Source: CAZSWR01 sp964610885
GTDB taxonomy: Bacteria; Bacteroidota; Ignavibacteria; Kapaibacteriales; UBA2268
Assembly (NCBI GenBank): GCA_964610885.1
Contig: CAZSWR010000004.1
Location: 20,610 to 84,609, forward strand
DNA length: 64,000 nt
Reading direction: 5' to 3'
This document shows, piece by piece, positions 44,520 through 54,005 of this stretch (positions are counted from its first letter, which is position 1; each line of letters starts with the position of its first letter). Under the pieces are notes generated by a model that was given only the letters and a program-made list of their open reading frames with translations, was not told the DNA's origin and did not search any database. The translations under genes and the position numbers were made by a program.

Positions 44520-44856
44520 AATAATTCAGATAATTGATTGAACAAAAACTATAACTATATACACATAAATCTTTGTAAAGTTACCATTTGAATTAATAAA
44601 AGTTGAAGTAAACAATGGCCGGATGCCCTTGTTGGAGAGTGTTGAAAAAACTCCTTAATGTTGGGCACGCCAATTCAAGGTATAGACACGATGCTTGAAC
44701 TCCAGAGTTTCAATACTCATATACTTTTCCATTTCTCAGATGATGATCATTGCTACACAGACTAATTTCCCCGCCTCCCGCAGGTATGACCGTTGGGTGG
44801 CGGGGAATTTAACTTCTTGGGTCAGGCTCCAGCGCAACAGCGACGAACCACGTGGA
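44520..44856. other. 337-bp intergenic stretch upstream of the DUF4932-like gene
   Basis: No gene found. It contains the 44767 hairpin near its right end; the low-coordinate part should hold the promoter of 43095-44519 (minus strand). Confidence 0.5.
44767..44807. repeat. 9-bp GC-rich hairpin downstream of cinA
   Basis: TTCCCCGCC (44767-44775) and GGCGGGGAA (44799-44807), with CCC/GGG inner pairing in a 23-nt loop. It lies 50 bp beyond the cinA stop on the minus strand and could act as its 3' stem-loop, but no T-run follows on either strand. Confidence 0.6.
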
Positions 44857-46104
44857 TTATTTCTTGATCGCCTTCAATAGCTCGGCGAGTGCAGCTCCGA
44901 CGGCCCGTTCGCGGTTTATTTTCCGCTCATTGCCGAAGGAATACATTTTTGCGAATGCACCTGTGGGGCCTGCTATTCCGATCCACACCGTGCCAACCGG
45001 TTTTTCGGGCGAACCGCCGTCCGGCCCGGCAATGCCAGTGATCGAAACGGCGAAATCGGTTCCGAGTTCTTTGCGGCAATTGATTGCCATTTCGAGCGCA
45101 GTTTGTTCGCTCACAGCGCCGTGGGCCGAAAGGGTGGCAGGAGACACACCGAGTTTGTCAATTTTCACGTTGTTATGGTATGCAACAATGCTTCCCATGA
45201 AGTATTTCGAACTGCCGGCCACGTCGGTTAGCGCAGCGCTGAGCATTCCTGCAGTGCACGATTCGGCGGTCGATACGGTTTTGCCGGATTTGGCCAGCTC
45301 CTCGCCGACGGCATTTGCAAGAGTCGATTCGCCCTCGCCGAAAATGAATCGCCCGGCCCGAGAGTATATGTGATCGGCGATTCTGTTGATTTCCATGCGG
45401 GCCGAGTCCAGATTTGCTGCTTCGACGCCAATGCGCAACTTGACGCCCTGATACGACGGAAGGAAAGCCAGAGTGGCCGCGCCGAGGAAAGTCTCAGGCT
45501 CGCCAATTGTTTCCGCCAGCATCGATTCCGGGCAGCCTGTCGTCTGAATTGTCCTGAACACAGCAACTGAAGTATTTGTATTGCGAAGGATTTCTTCGGC
45601 GAATGGAAGCACGTGGCGCTCGATTAGGTGTTTCATTTCGTTCGGGACGCCGGGCAGCGAAATTATGTATTTTCCGTCTCGCTCGAACAGCATTCCCGGG
45701 GCGGTTCCGACTGCATTGCGCAAAGGCTTGCACTTGCGCGGAAGCCATGCCTGTTGTTGGTTCCGATCGATAAAATTCACTCCACGATTGGCCAAGCGGA
45801 TACGCAAATCCTCGAGTATGTCTTCGACCGGGGCAAGTTCGTCGTCGAAGTACTCGCAAAGGACAGGCTTCGTTATGTCGTCATGCGTCGGCCCGAGGCC
45901 GCCTGTCGTGATAACTATATCGGAAACCGCGAGCAGTCTGTCCAGTTCGGACAGCATCACATGGCGTTCGTCGCCGATGGTCGATTGGGCAACGACCGCG
46001 CAGCCGAGATCGGTCAGTTTCGATGCAATCCATTGAGTGTTGGTGTTGGCCACCTGGCCGATGAGCAGTTCATCGCCAATTGTTAAAACTGATATTTTTA
46101 GCAT
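44857..46104 (-). CDS. cinA: CinA (competence/damage-inducible protein; NMN deamidase/ADP-ribose pyrophosphatase)
   Basis: 415 residues from the ATG at 46104 (AAGG about 10 nt upstream; an in-frame earlier codon adds an unlikely stretch). The N-terminal MoaB-like domain (ISVLTIGDELLIGQVANTNTQW, VITTGGLGPTHDD) is followed by a KH-like linker. The C-terminal PncC domain starts at ~260 (VSTAESCTAGMLSAALTDVAGSS), with Ser and Lys of NMN deamidase conserved (YHNNVKIDKLGV, VSITGIAGPDGG). It recycles NMN from DNA-ligase reactions and deamidates pyridine nucleotides. Both domains are intact. Confidence 0.96.
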   Translation of the reverse strand: MLKISVLTIGDELLIGQVANTNTQWIASKLTDLGCAVVAQSTIGDERHVMLSELDRLLAVSDIVITTGGLGPTHDDITKPVLCEYFDDELAPVEDILEDLRIRLANRGVNFIDRNQQQAWLPRKCKPLRNAVGTAPGMLFERDGKYIISLPGVPNEMKHLIERHVLPFAEEILRNTNTSVAVFRTIQTTGCPESMLAETIGEPETFLGAATLAFLPSYQGVKLRIGVEAANLDSARMEINRIADHIYSRAGRFIFGEGESTLANAVGEELAKSGKTVSTAESCTAGMLSAALTDVAGSSKYFMGSIVAYHNNVKIDKLGVSPATLSAHGAVSEQTALEMAINCRKELGTDFAVSITGIAGPDGGSPEKPVGTVWIGIAGPTGAFAKMYSFGNERKINRERAVGAALAELLKAIKK

Positions 46105-46201
46105 TTCAAGCCTTAAATAATGAACCATACCACATCAATACGATATTGTGCGCTCGGTGTTTCGAGGCATTTGCAATTCGTTGATTTTGTATGGATTGAA
46201 A

Positions 46202-48202
46202 CTAATTCGTTTCAGTATTTGAATGGATCGGAAGAGTGAATTTGAATTTCGTACCGACTCCCACTTCGCTTTCGGCCCAGATTCGACCGTTGTTTATGGC
46301 CACAAATTCTTTGCAAAGCACCAATCCAAGCCCCGAACTTGGCTCGCCTTCGGTGCCGGGCTTGGAGACTTTATTCGTCAAGGAAAAAATGTACTCGAGG
46401 CTATCTTTGGCGATACCAATCCCGTTATCGGCCACTTCAAACAATAGTTCGCCATCGTTTGTTTTCTCGGTAGATAGCGAAATAGTCCCTCCTCGATTTG
46501 TGAATTTGATTGCATTTGTCAGAAGGTTCCTCAGCACTGTCAAGGCCATCTGTATATCGATTCGAATGGGAGTATTGCAATGATTCCTGACGTCCAGCAA
46601 GATATTTTTTTGGTTGGCCATGGAGGCCATTTCTTCGGAAATATTCTCGATCAAGTCATCCGAGTTAGCTATTACAAAATTCGGGACAATGATATTCCTT
46701 TGGATACGCGACCAAGTGAGCAGATTCTCCAGCAGGTTAAACACGTTTCTTGCGGATTTGTGCAATTCCTTCGATATGGTGGCTCTGTCCTCATCGGTGA
46801 ACAGATCCGATTGAGTGTCGAACATCTCGGCAATTTGCAGGAAGCTGCCAATGGGCGAGCGCAGGTCGTGGGCAATGATCGAGAAGAATTTATCCTTCGT
46901 TGCGTTGGACTCCTCGAGCGAGTTTTTCTGAACAGAAATTATAAAGTTCTTATGGTTCAATTCTTGGTTGGCTTTTTTCTGATTTTTGTTTTTTAAAAAC
47001 AGAATAACAAAAATCACGAATAGCAGACCCAGTATCGAGACGAACAGCACCAACTGATAGCGAACGGTTGTGCGGCTCCTGTCCAATGCGATTTCATTTT
47101 TTTCAAGCTCGAACCGGTTCTGGAGGCTTGCCAATTTGGCGCTCAGGTCGCGACTGAAGATTTTATCGTGCGCCACGAATGCTTCGTTGAGGTAAAAAAG
47201 TGATTCCTTGTAACTACCAATTTTTTCGTAGCAAGAACTGAGGATATGCGAGCTATATTTGATATAAACTAAAACTTCGGTCTTCTTCGCCAGGTCATAT
47301 GCAACCAAACCGTATCGAATTGCAAGGGAGTATTTGCCAATTTTCTCGTAATAGGCAGAAATATTAATATAGACCAGTGCCAAGTCCGGGAAATCTCGAG
47401 TGCTACGAGTAACTTCAAGAGCTTTTTGCAAGTATCCGTCGGCAATGTCCATCCGGCAGGCAAATGAATTCACAGTGCCGAGCAGCATCAATGCAGAAAT
47501 AGCCAATTCATTGTTTTGCAATGATTTACTAATGTCGAGTGTTTTCTTGGCAAATGTTTCGACCGAATCGAAGAGCAGGCGGAATTCCTGATGTTTCGTA
47601 TAGTATTCGTCGAATACTATATTACCATTGTGGAAAGCATCACGAAGCCCCAAGTTATCGATTTGGGCGTAGAGCAATTCGAGGCAAACAGCTGCGACAC
47701 GGTCGTAGGTTCGGCCCTGGCCGAGTTCATTATTTGTCTCAGTGAATACTTTCAGCGCCTCGTCAAGGTATTGGAGGGACATATCGTAGCGCGCCGAAGC
47801 ACGGTATATTTCGCCAATTGAACGAAGTATTTCGGCGGATTCGTCTGGTTTGCCGAGCAGTTTGAATATCTTCAAAGCGTCGAACATATAGTCCAACGCG
47901 ATATTGTGGTCGCCAAGCAGTTTCCAAGACTTGCCTATGTATTCATTTGCCTTCCCGGAATTGTATTTGCTGCCGAGCGAATCAGCAATTTTAAGTGCCA
48001 ATTCTGCGTATTGCAGGGCCATGACGTCGTTATTATTAACCTTTTCGCTGGCAATAACGAGAAGGGTTTCCATTCGCTCGTCGGAGGTTTGCGGCTGTTT
48101 GATTGCTTCGAGCAAACTATCGGTGGGGCCTTTGGCTCGGGCGGTGAGCGTTAGGAATATAAAACAGATAAATAAGAATATTTTGTTCAGGTTGCTTGTC
48201 AT
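46202..48202 (-). CDS. membrane sensor histidine kinase with periplasmic TPR repeats
   Basis: 666 residues. Signal peptide ~1-23, TPR helices through ~60-345 (ALQYAELALKIADSLGSKYN and similar), then a short coiled coil and a membrane helix (382-403). The cytosolic part carries a HisKA motif with the phospho-acceptor His445 (SIIAHDLRSPIGS) and a full HATPase_c (NLLTNAIKFTN, ADNGIGIAKD, GLGLVLCKEF). No receiver domain, and no response-regulator gene is adjacent, so the partner is elsewhere. Divergent from murC; the ~95-bp spacer holds both promoters. Confidence 0.92.
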   Translation of the reverse strand: MTSNLNKIFLFICFIFLTLTARAKGPTDSLLEAIKQPQTSDERMETLLVIASEKVNNNDVMALQYAELALKIADSLGSKYNSGKANEYIGKSWKLLGDHNIALDYMFDALKIFKLLGKPDESAEILRSIGEIYRASARYDMSLQYLDEALKVFTETNNELGQGRTYDRVAAVCLELLYAQIDNLGLRDAFHNGNIVFDEYYTKHQEFRLLFDSVETFAKKTLDISKSLQNNELAISALMLLGTVNSFACRMDIADGYLQKALEVTRSTRDFPDLALVYINISAYYEKIGKYSLAIRYGLVAYDLAKKTEVLVYIKYSSHILSSCYEKIGSYKESLFYLNEAFVAHDKIFSRDLSAKLASLQNRFELEKNEIALDRSRTTVRYQLVLFVSILGLLFVIFVILFLKNKNQKKANQELNHKNFIISVQKNSLEESNATKDKFFSIIAHDLRSPIGSFLQIAEMFDTQSDLFTDEDRATISKELHKSARNVFNLLENLLTWSRIQRNIIVPNFVIANSDDLIENISEEMASMANQKNILLDVRNHCNTPIRIDIQMALTVLRNLLTNAIKFTNRGGTISLSTEKTNDGELLFEVADNGIGIAKDSLEYIFSLTNKVSKPGTEGEPSSGLGLVLCKEFVAINNGRIWAESEVGVGTKFKFTLPIHSNTETN

Positions 48203-48296
48203 TAATATAATTTGTATGTCAAAAGATTGTTGTTTTCCATTGGTAAATTAAGAAATTTTTTTTTATTTTTATTCTTTTATAAAGAGGGAAATTAAA

Positions 48297-49670
48297 ATGT
48301 TTTCAACCGTTAAGAGAATTCACTTCGTTGGAATCGGTGGAATCGGCATGAGCGGTATCGCCGAAATCCTCATCAACCAAGGCTTCGAGGTGAGCGGATC
48401 CGATTTGGCCGCTTCGGAAAACACAGAATACCTTGTGCGCTGCGGTGCAAAAGTTTTCATCGGACACGAAGAAAAAAATATAGATAATGCCGAAGTTGTT
48501 GTTTATTCGAGCGCAGTGCGGCCCGAAGCCAATCCCGAAACTGCGGCCGCAATGCGATTGGGCATACCCGTCATGCGCCGCGCCGAAATGCTGGCAGAGG
48601 TTTCTCGTTTGAATTACTGCTTGGCCATTTCCGGCACTCACGGGAAAACCACTACCACGTCCATGCTCGGGCTTGCGATGATCAAAGCCGGTATCGACCC
48701 GACGGTTATCGTTGGCGGGCGCTTGCGCGGACTGGGCGGCTCGAATGCGCGGCTCGGAAATGGCGAATGGACCGTCGTCGAGGCCGACGAATACGACCGC
48801 TCGTTCCTTCAATTGTTCCCGACCATCGCCATCGTAAACAATATTGATGCCGAACACTTGGATATCTACAAAGATTTCGACGACCTGAAGGAAACCTTTA
48901 CCACTTTCGCTAACAAAGTGCCTTTCTATGGGTTCGTTGCCGTGAACCTGGACGACGACGGAAACAAGGAAATACTTGCAGATATATCGAAAAAAGTAAT
49001 CACTTATGGCCTGTCGCGCCACGCCGACATTCGCGCAGACCATATTACGTATAACGAACGATGCTCCAAATGCACAGTTTACGAGCGCGGCAAAGAGCTC
49101 GGGATCATGACCGTGAACATCCCGGGCGTCCACAACGTCAGGAATGCACTCGGCGCCGTTACGGTTATGCGCCAGTTAGGTGTCGATTTCAAGGTTATTG
49201 CCGAGGCCATCGAAGAATTTGCCGGCGTGTATCGCCGCTTCGAGTTCAAAGGCGAAAAGGACGGCGTCCTCTTCGTGGACGATTATGCCCACCACCCGAC
49301 CGAGATCCGCGCCACTCTATCCGCCGCCGCGAACGGATGGGACAGACGGATTATCTGCATATTCCAACCCCACACCTACACCCGGACGCGCGACTTCGCA
49401 AGGGATTTCGGACGTAGCTTCGACGATGCCGATTGCCTCGTGGTTACCGACGTCTATCCCGCCCGCGAAAAGCCTATCGAAGGCATTACGGGCAAAATCA
49501 TCGCCGACGAAGCCATTAAATCGGGCCACAAGAACGTGGTCTATATCGAGAACAAAGACATGCTCTTCACCGAGGCCTCGAAAATTATCAAAGAAGGCGA
49601 TATGGTGATCACGATGGGCGCGGGCGACATCTGGAAACTCGGCGAAATGTTCGTCCCAAAGAAATCGTAA
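48297..49670 (+). CDS. murC: UDP-N-acetylmuramate-L-alanine ligase
   Basis: 457 residues. Adds L-Ala to UDP-MurNAc in peptidoglycan synthesis. VGIGGIGMSGIAEIL is the N-terminal nucleotide fold and AISGTHGKTTTTSML (~113-127) the ATP loop. EADEYDRSF, VNNIDAEHLD and FQPHTYTRTRD are the Mur-ligase catalytic and C-terminal motifs. GAGGGAA precedes the ATG. Isolated from murD and ftsW (54-57 kb), so the usual dcw cluster is dispersed here. Confidence 0.97.
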   Translation: MFSTVKRIHFVGIGGIGMSGIAEILINQGFEVSGSDLAASENTEYLVRCGAKVFIGHEEKNIDNAEVVVYSSAVRPEANPETAAAMRLGIPVMRRAEMLAEVSRLNYCLAISGTHGKTTTTSMLGLAMIKAGIDPTVIVGGRLRGLGGSNARLGNGEWTVVEADEYDRSFLQLFPTIAIVNNIDAEHLDIYKDFDDLKETFTTFANKVPFYGFVAVNLDDDGNKEILADISKKVITYGLSRHADIRADHITYNERCSKCTVYERGKELGIMTVNIPGVHNVRNALGAVTVMRQLGVDFKVIAEAIEEFAGVYRRFEFKGEKDGVLFVDDYAHHPTEIRATLSAAANGWDRRIICIFQPHTYTRTRDFARDFGRSFDDADCLVVTDVYPAREKPIEGITGKIIADEAIKSGHKNVVYIENKDMLFTEASKIIKEGDMVITMGAGDIWKLGEMFVPKKS

Positions 49671-49745
49671 GTGGCGTAGGAAACAACAATAAGATTCTAT
49701 ATCGTATAGATAGGTCGATCTATTTGAATTTTAAACCTCCCCTTT

Positions 49746-49878
49746 TGGAGCTTTCTCAAAAGTCCGAAAAAAGCTTCTTGTCATGTTGAACGAAGTGAAA
49801 CATCCATATTTTCCAATGACTAATGAATAACAATGGATTCTTCACTTCGTTCAGAATGACACTCGTGAGATAGCCCCA
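49746..49878. mobile_element. MITE-like element, copy 2 of 3
   Basis: 133 bp. Terminal repeats TGGAGCTTTCTCAAAAGT and its imperfect complement (14 of 18 positions) enclose the same interior as copy 1, including TCATGTTGAACGAAGTGAAA and GATTCTTCACTTCGTTCAGA. The ends are more decayed than in copies 1 and 3. Lies between murC and lipB. Confidence 0.85.
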
Positions 49879-49966
49879 AAGTAACTATTCGCGATGCAAT
49901 TGGTTTCAGGGGTGGTTTGAAATCTATTAAATTCAGCTGCTGAAATTTTCGGGGAGAGTAATTTAA

Positions 49967-50614
49967 ATGATTAACACTATTGACTGGGGACTCGTCGAAT
50001 ACCGCGAGGCGTGGGACAGGCAAAAGCAATTGGCAGCAATCGCCACCGAGCGCCGCGGCACGAACACTCTCGTGCTGTGCGAGCATCCGGCCGTCATCAC
50101 GGTCGGCCGCTCGGGCAGTGGATCGAACATCGTCGCCCCTGAAGCAATGCTGAGGGCAAACGGCGTCGATACCGTCTTCAATGACCGTGGCGGAGACGTA
50201 ACGCTGCACAATCCCGGACAATTGGTTGGATATCCAATATTCGACCTGGCTTCGATGCGGACGGACCTGCATTGGTTCCTTCGCGAAATCGAGGAGTGCA
50301 TTATCGAAACGATTGCCGAGTATGGCATTCGCGGCGGCCGAGTGGACGGGTTGACAGGCGTCTGGGTGGAATCCTCCAGGAAAATTTGCGCAATGGGACT
50401 GCACTGCTCCCGCTGGATCACTTCGCACGGCTTCGCGCTCAATGCGAATAACAATCTCGATGAGTTCGGGTTTATTGTACCATGCGGAATCGCCGACAAG
50501 GGAGTTACTTCGATCGAAAAGGAGACAGGAAGGAAAATCGATATGGCAGAGCTGAAACGAATTGTGCAAGTAAAATTTCAAAACCGATTCGGCGGGTTCG
50601 ATTGTGCATCCTAA
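49967..50614 (+). CDS. lipB: octanoyl-[ACP]-protein N-octanoyltransferase
   Basis: 215 residues. Transfers octanoate from ACP to the lipoyl domain of 2-oxoacid dehydrogenases or GcvH. The family signature RGGDVTLHNPGQLVGYPI is at about 69-86. RKICAMGLHCSRWITSHGFA contains the catalytic Lys region, and IVPCGI the catalytic Cys. LipA, the next enzyme, is not in this window. Overlaps the downstream lipoprotein gene by 11 bp. Confidence 0.96.
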   Translation: MINTIDWGLVEYREAWDRQKQLAAIATERRGTNTLVLCEHPAVITVGRSGSGSNIVAPEAMLRANGVDTVFNDRGGDVTLHNPGQLVGYPIFDLASMRTDLHWFLREIEECIIETIAEYGIRGGRVDGLTGVWVESSRKICAMGLHCSRWITSHGFALNANNNLDEFGFIVPCGIADKGVTSIEKETGRKIDMAELKRIVQVKFQNRFGGFDCAS

Positions 50615-51128
50615 GAAGGCGCAAATATCGCTCCTGCCGGCTTTCTTGGCGGCCGTAATCCTGATCGCTGCGTTCGGCGGAGCGTGCAATCCTTTCGCGC
50701 CGGGCCTTTCGGACGTGGCCGTCGAAAACGAAATACTGAAAGACCAGCGCTACGTCTCCGGCGTTTTCGACAATTTCCGCTATGCATACAAGAACAAGGA
50801 CACCTCGGTTTATGGCAATCTTCTGTCCGACGACTTCACGTTCACTTACTACGACAATGGGCTGCCGCTTTCGTGGGGGCGCGAGCAAGACATGCGCTCG
50901 ACGTTCGGCATGTTCCAGGCGGCGCAGTCTTTGGACGTCATTTGGGACGATGTTTACAAAGAGTTCGGCGATACCTTGGTCAAGGACATCACTCGCGGCT
51001 TCTATTTGAATATTGTTTTCACACCGACGGACGTTATATATTTGAACGGCAGGGCCACATTTCGGCTACGGCGCGCCAGCACCGCAGAAATCTGGAAGAT
51101 CTCCCAATGGTGGGACGAGCAGGGGTAG
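50604..51128 (+). CDS. lipoprotein with NTF2/SnoaL-like domain
   Basis: 174 residues from a GTG at 50604. Signal peptide with lipobox (AFGGAC; Cys28 lipidated, so anchored at the inner or outer membrane). The rest, DVAVENEILKDQRYVSGVFDNFRYAYKNKD and so on to WKISQWWDEQG, is a cone-like alpha/beta fold of the NTF2-like/SnoaL type, which often binds small ligands. No catalytic residues identified. Overlaps the lipB end, so probably co-transcribed. Convergent with the restriction enzyme (8-bp gap). Confidence 0.75.
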   Translation: MHPKKAQISLLPAFLAAVILIAAFGGACNPFAPGLSDVAVENEILKDQRYVSGVFDNFRYAYKNKDTSVYGNLLSDDFTFTYYDNGLPLSWGREQDMRSTFGMFQAAQSLDVIWDDVYKEFGDTLVKDITRGFYLNIVFTPTDVIYLNGRATFRLRRASTAEIWKISQWWDEQG

Positions 51129-51136
51129 GGGCGTGA

Positions 51137-52120
51137 TCAATAAGCACCAAGAAATTTGTGCCCATTGAAATGGACAAGATGGTCAGGATTATCAGCTATC
51201 CAAACCTCAGTTTCCCATGCAATATCAATAATCCATTTTTTGAATTCGGTTTTGGTCAAAAAAGCTGTTACGAAAATCAGTTCTGCCGAGCATTCCTTCA
51301 AAAGTTTCTTTAATTCAAAAACTCTTATTTCGCTCATTGGCCCAGAGGTATGAACTGCCTCGATCAAATACAGCCAATTCTTTTTCCGGCTATAGGCAAT
51401 AATATCAGGCAACTCTTCGTGGGATAGTTCAAAGAAGCCAATTTGGGATAGCTTCTTTTCTTCTATGTGAAGCATTTTTTTCGATGTATCACCTATATAA
51501 AACACTTCGCAATCACTGCCAAATCGAGGAAGGAATTGCTCGATAATTTGCTTTTGTAATTGATTATGCTCTCCGGTTGATAATTCTAAAGCCTTTCCAT
51601 CTGGTAGCTTTATTGGTATTTTTTCGATTTCTCGTTTCCGAGATAATTGCTCGGAAAGCGAAGGCCTATTCAGGTTGAATTTCGCCAATTCATCTGACCA
51701 ACTGTTTGTATTATAGCTAATTATTAGGTTCCTGAAATCAGGATGAATTGAATAACCTCTTGTTGGGTCATTCGTTGCCGAACTATGTTTGTCGCCGCTA
51801 TTAATTACGATGTCGGCAACGACAAGTAGTTTCAAATCGTTTCGCCTAATATTATCGTAGGAGCCTGTTGATATGTTTTCTTCGAAGTGCAGATTCACAA
51901 AATTGATAATATCTCTTGTTTTAAGATACTTATGAGACGTTGCACTTTTCCAATCAGAAGTAACCCCAGCTACTGCCAAAAAGCAAACCGCCATTCGCTC
52001 CTGTCCTCTTTCTGTCTTTGAGCCTACTGGAATGCCAACGCTTTCCAATATATCAAGAGCTTGATTAATTAGTTTTCTGATCGGTTCTGATTTTTTGCTT
52101 TTCGTGATGTAGTTTTTCAT
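51137..52120 (-). CDS. BsuBI/PstI-family type II restriction endonuclease
   Basis: 327 residues. The N-terminal helical domain (ERGQERMAVCFLAVAGV) is followed by the family's catalytic region: TGEHNQLQKQIIEQFLPRFG, then VFYIGDTSKKMLHIE, LPDIIAYSRKKNWLYLIEAV and HTSGPMSEIRVFELKKLL, the PD...(D/E)xK-like arrangement of BsuBI/PstI nucleases. It follows the methyltransferase after 1 nt (TGA-T-ATG), so the two are translationally coupled. Clearly AT-richer than the flanking lipB and cmk. Recognition sequence cannot be read. Confidence 0.93.
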   Translation of the reverse strand: MKNYITKSKKSEPIRKLINQALDILESVGIPVGSKTERGQERMAVCFLAVAGVTSDWKSATSHKYLKTRDIINFVNLHFEENISTGSYDNIRRNDLKLLVVADIVINSGDKHSSATNDPTRGYSIHPDFRNLIISYNTNSWSDELAKFNLNRPSLSEQLSRKREIEKIPIKLPDGKALELSTGEHNQLQKQIIEQFLPRFGSDCEVFYIGDTSKKMLHIEEKKLSQIGFFELSHEELPDIIAYSRKKNWLYLIEAVHTSGPMSEIRVFELKKLLKECSAELIFVTAFLTKTEFKKWIIDIAWETEVWIADNPDHLVHFNGHKFLGAY

Positions 52121-52121
52121 A

Positions 52122-53138
52122 TCAAAACAGAGTTGGTACTATATTAGCAATCATTTTGCTTTCAATTACTTCGTCAATAGTATATAATTCGTCCATATTG
52201 TAACACTCTTTAATAGCAACAGCTAAATGATATGCCAAAAGCGGAGGAACTGCATTTCCAATTTGATAAAACTGTTGAGTCTCATTTCCGACAAACTCGA
52301 ACCAATCTGGAAAAGTTTGTAACCTTGCAGCTTCTCTATGCAATATCCTTCTTCTGCGGCCATCTTTTAGCCGAACCCGATGCATATCCCCAGTTGCCCC
52401 GGCAAGGTTTCTACAGGTTAGAGTACGTGCTGGCCTGTCTGCATACAAATCCCGAGGATTAATGCAAGATGAAGCCTTTTCATAATTAGCAATATAAGCA
52501 TCCATGGATTCTGTAAGGAACTTGCTTTCCGGAGGAACAGTGTGCATCAAATCTCCAATAGCCTCGCCCACCGAAACCTTCTGATGGCATGGTTTCGGAA
52601 AAGCAAACTTTGCTCTGTGCCCGATAACGAACAGACGTTCTCTGTTTTGTGGAACCCCAAAATTTACTGCATTCAAGAGCTTATAATCAATTATGTATCC
52701 AAGTTTATTGAGTTCTTCAATAATTAACTCGAAATACCATTTATTTGAATACAAAAGTCCTCGGACATTTTCGAACATAAAGACTTTGGGCCGAAGCTTT
52801 TTTACAGCATCAATAAAGATCGGAAAACCATCGCGAGAATCTTTAATGCCTTTCTGGCAACCACCTACACTAAATGGTTGGCAAGGAGGGCCTCCAATTA
52901 AAATTTCTGCATATGGATAATCAAAATCCAGGTCTAATTCTATTGCATGGCAATTACTACCAAGATTATTTTGATAGGTAGCTGAAGCAGCTTTATCTTT
53001 TTCAAAACCAATGGTTTTATAACCAGCTGCCTCAAATCCCAAAGACAATCCACCACAACCAGCAAACAAGTCAAGTACAACTTCTTTTTCTGTTGTATTC
53101 GGTCTTAGGAGACTGTTTATCTTTGTTACAAAATCCAT
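52122..53138 (-). CDS. DNA (cytosine-5-)-methyltransferase of a type II RM system
   Basis: 338 residues. VVLDLFAGCGGLSLGFEAAG is the SAM-binding motif I; the PCQ loop (GGPPCQPFSVGG, catalytic Cys86), FMFENVRGLL (ENV) and QNRERLFVIG (QxRxR) follow. A target-recognition region precedes the closing motif FYQIGNAVPPLLAYHLAVAI. Protects the host from the paired nuclease by making 5-methylcytosine. First of the pair; probable horizontal gain. BsuBI/PstI enzymes themselves pair with adenine methyltransferases, so the C5 partner is notable. Confidence 0.96.
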   Translation of the reverse strand: MDFVTKINSLLRPNTTEKEVVLDLFAGCGGLSLGFEAAGYKTIGFEKDKAASATYQNNLGSNCHAIELDLDFDYPYAEILIGGPPCQPFSVGGCQKGIKDSRDGFPIFIDAVKKLRPKVFMFENVRGLLYSNKWYFELIIEELNKLGYIIDYKLLNAVNFGVPQNRERLFVIGHRAKFAFPKPCHQKVSVGEAIGDLMHTVPPESKFLTESMDAYIANYEKASSCINPRDLYADRPARTLTCRNLAGATGDMHRVRLKDGRRRRILHREAARLQTFPDWFEFVGNETQQFYQIGNAVPPLLAYHLAVAIKECYNMDELYTIDEVIESKMIANIVPTLF

Positions 53139-53236
53139 TCTTTTATTTTCGATTGTGATATTGTTAACGACTCAATAATTTTTCTGTATCATACTATTCC
53201 AAATAAGATTAGTATATGATTCAGTCCTTCCCCCCA

Positions 53237-53905
53237 TCACTTAATCAGCTTCTCGGCCATTTCCACAATCATTTGCGATTGCTGCTCGATCGTGATGTTC
53301 GATGTATCTATTTCGATTGCGTCGGAAGCCTTCAGGAGCGGGCTGATCTGGCGTGAGCTGTCGTAGCGGTCGCGTTCGCCGATCTGCGCCATGGTCTCCT
53401 GCCAATCGGCTTCGATTCCTTTCGAGGCCAGTTCGGCTGTGCGGCGTTTCGCGCGAGCCTCGATCGATGCCACGAGGAAGACTTTCAGTTCGGCTTGCGG
53501 GAAAACGTGCGACCCGATATCGCGCCCGTCCATGACGACGCCTCCGCGCTTGCCGTATTCCCTCTGCATGGCCACCAATGCCTCGCGGACGCATCCGACG
53601 GCGCTCACGGGCGACACCTTGGCCGTAACCTCCGGCAGGCGTATCGCTTCGCTGACGTCTTCGCCGTTGAGAATGGTTTTCTGACCGTTATCCGAAGGTT
53701 CCAGCTCGATCGTCAGCCCGTTCATCACCTTGCAGATCTCTTCGTCCGTGAGGGCGATGCCACGGCGCAGGCACTCGAGCGTAACGGCCCGATACATGGC
53801 GCCGGTATCGATATAGATATATCCGAGCCTTTCGGCAACGATTTTGGCGGTAGTTGTTTTGCCTGACCCGGCAGGCCCGTCGATTGCTATGATAATTTTT
53901 TTCAT
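53237..53905 (-). CDS. cmk: cytidylate kinase
   Basis: 222 residues from the ATG at 53905; an upstream in-frame codon would add a Lys-rich stretch. It phosphorylates CMP and dCMP. P-loop IAIDGPAGSGKTTTAKIVAERLGYIYIDTGAMYR; the insert KVSPVSAVGCVREALVAMQR and VVMDGRDIGSHVFP are cytidylate-kinase hallmarks, and RDRYDSSRQISPLL closes the active site. No clear ribosome-binding site on this strand. Gene order cmk-MTase-nuclease (same direction) suggests the RM pair inserted beside it. Confidence 0.96.
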   Translation of the reverse strand: MKKIIIAIDGPAGSGKTTTAKIVAERLGYIYIDTGAMYRAVTLECLRRGIALTDEEICKVMNGLTIELEPSDNGQKTILNGEDVSEAIRLPEVTAKVSPVSAVGCVREALVAMQREYGKRGGVVMDGRDIGSHVFPQAELKVFLVASIEARAKRRTAELASKGIEADWQETMAQIGERDRYDSSRQISPLLKASDAIEIDTSNITIEQQSQMIVEMAEKLIK

Positions 53906-54005
53906 TTTCAAAGGAGTTAATTTAATTTTTATTGATAATTTTGTTTTTTTCAAGCCTTGCATTTTTGGCTTAGGCTTTTTGCAAAATTACGAAAAAAGAG
54001 GAAAT

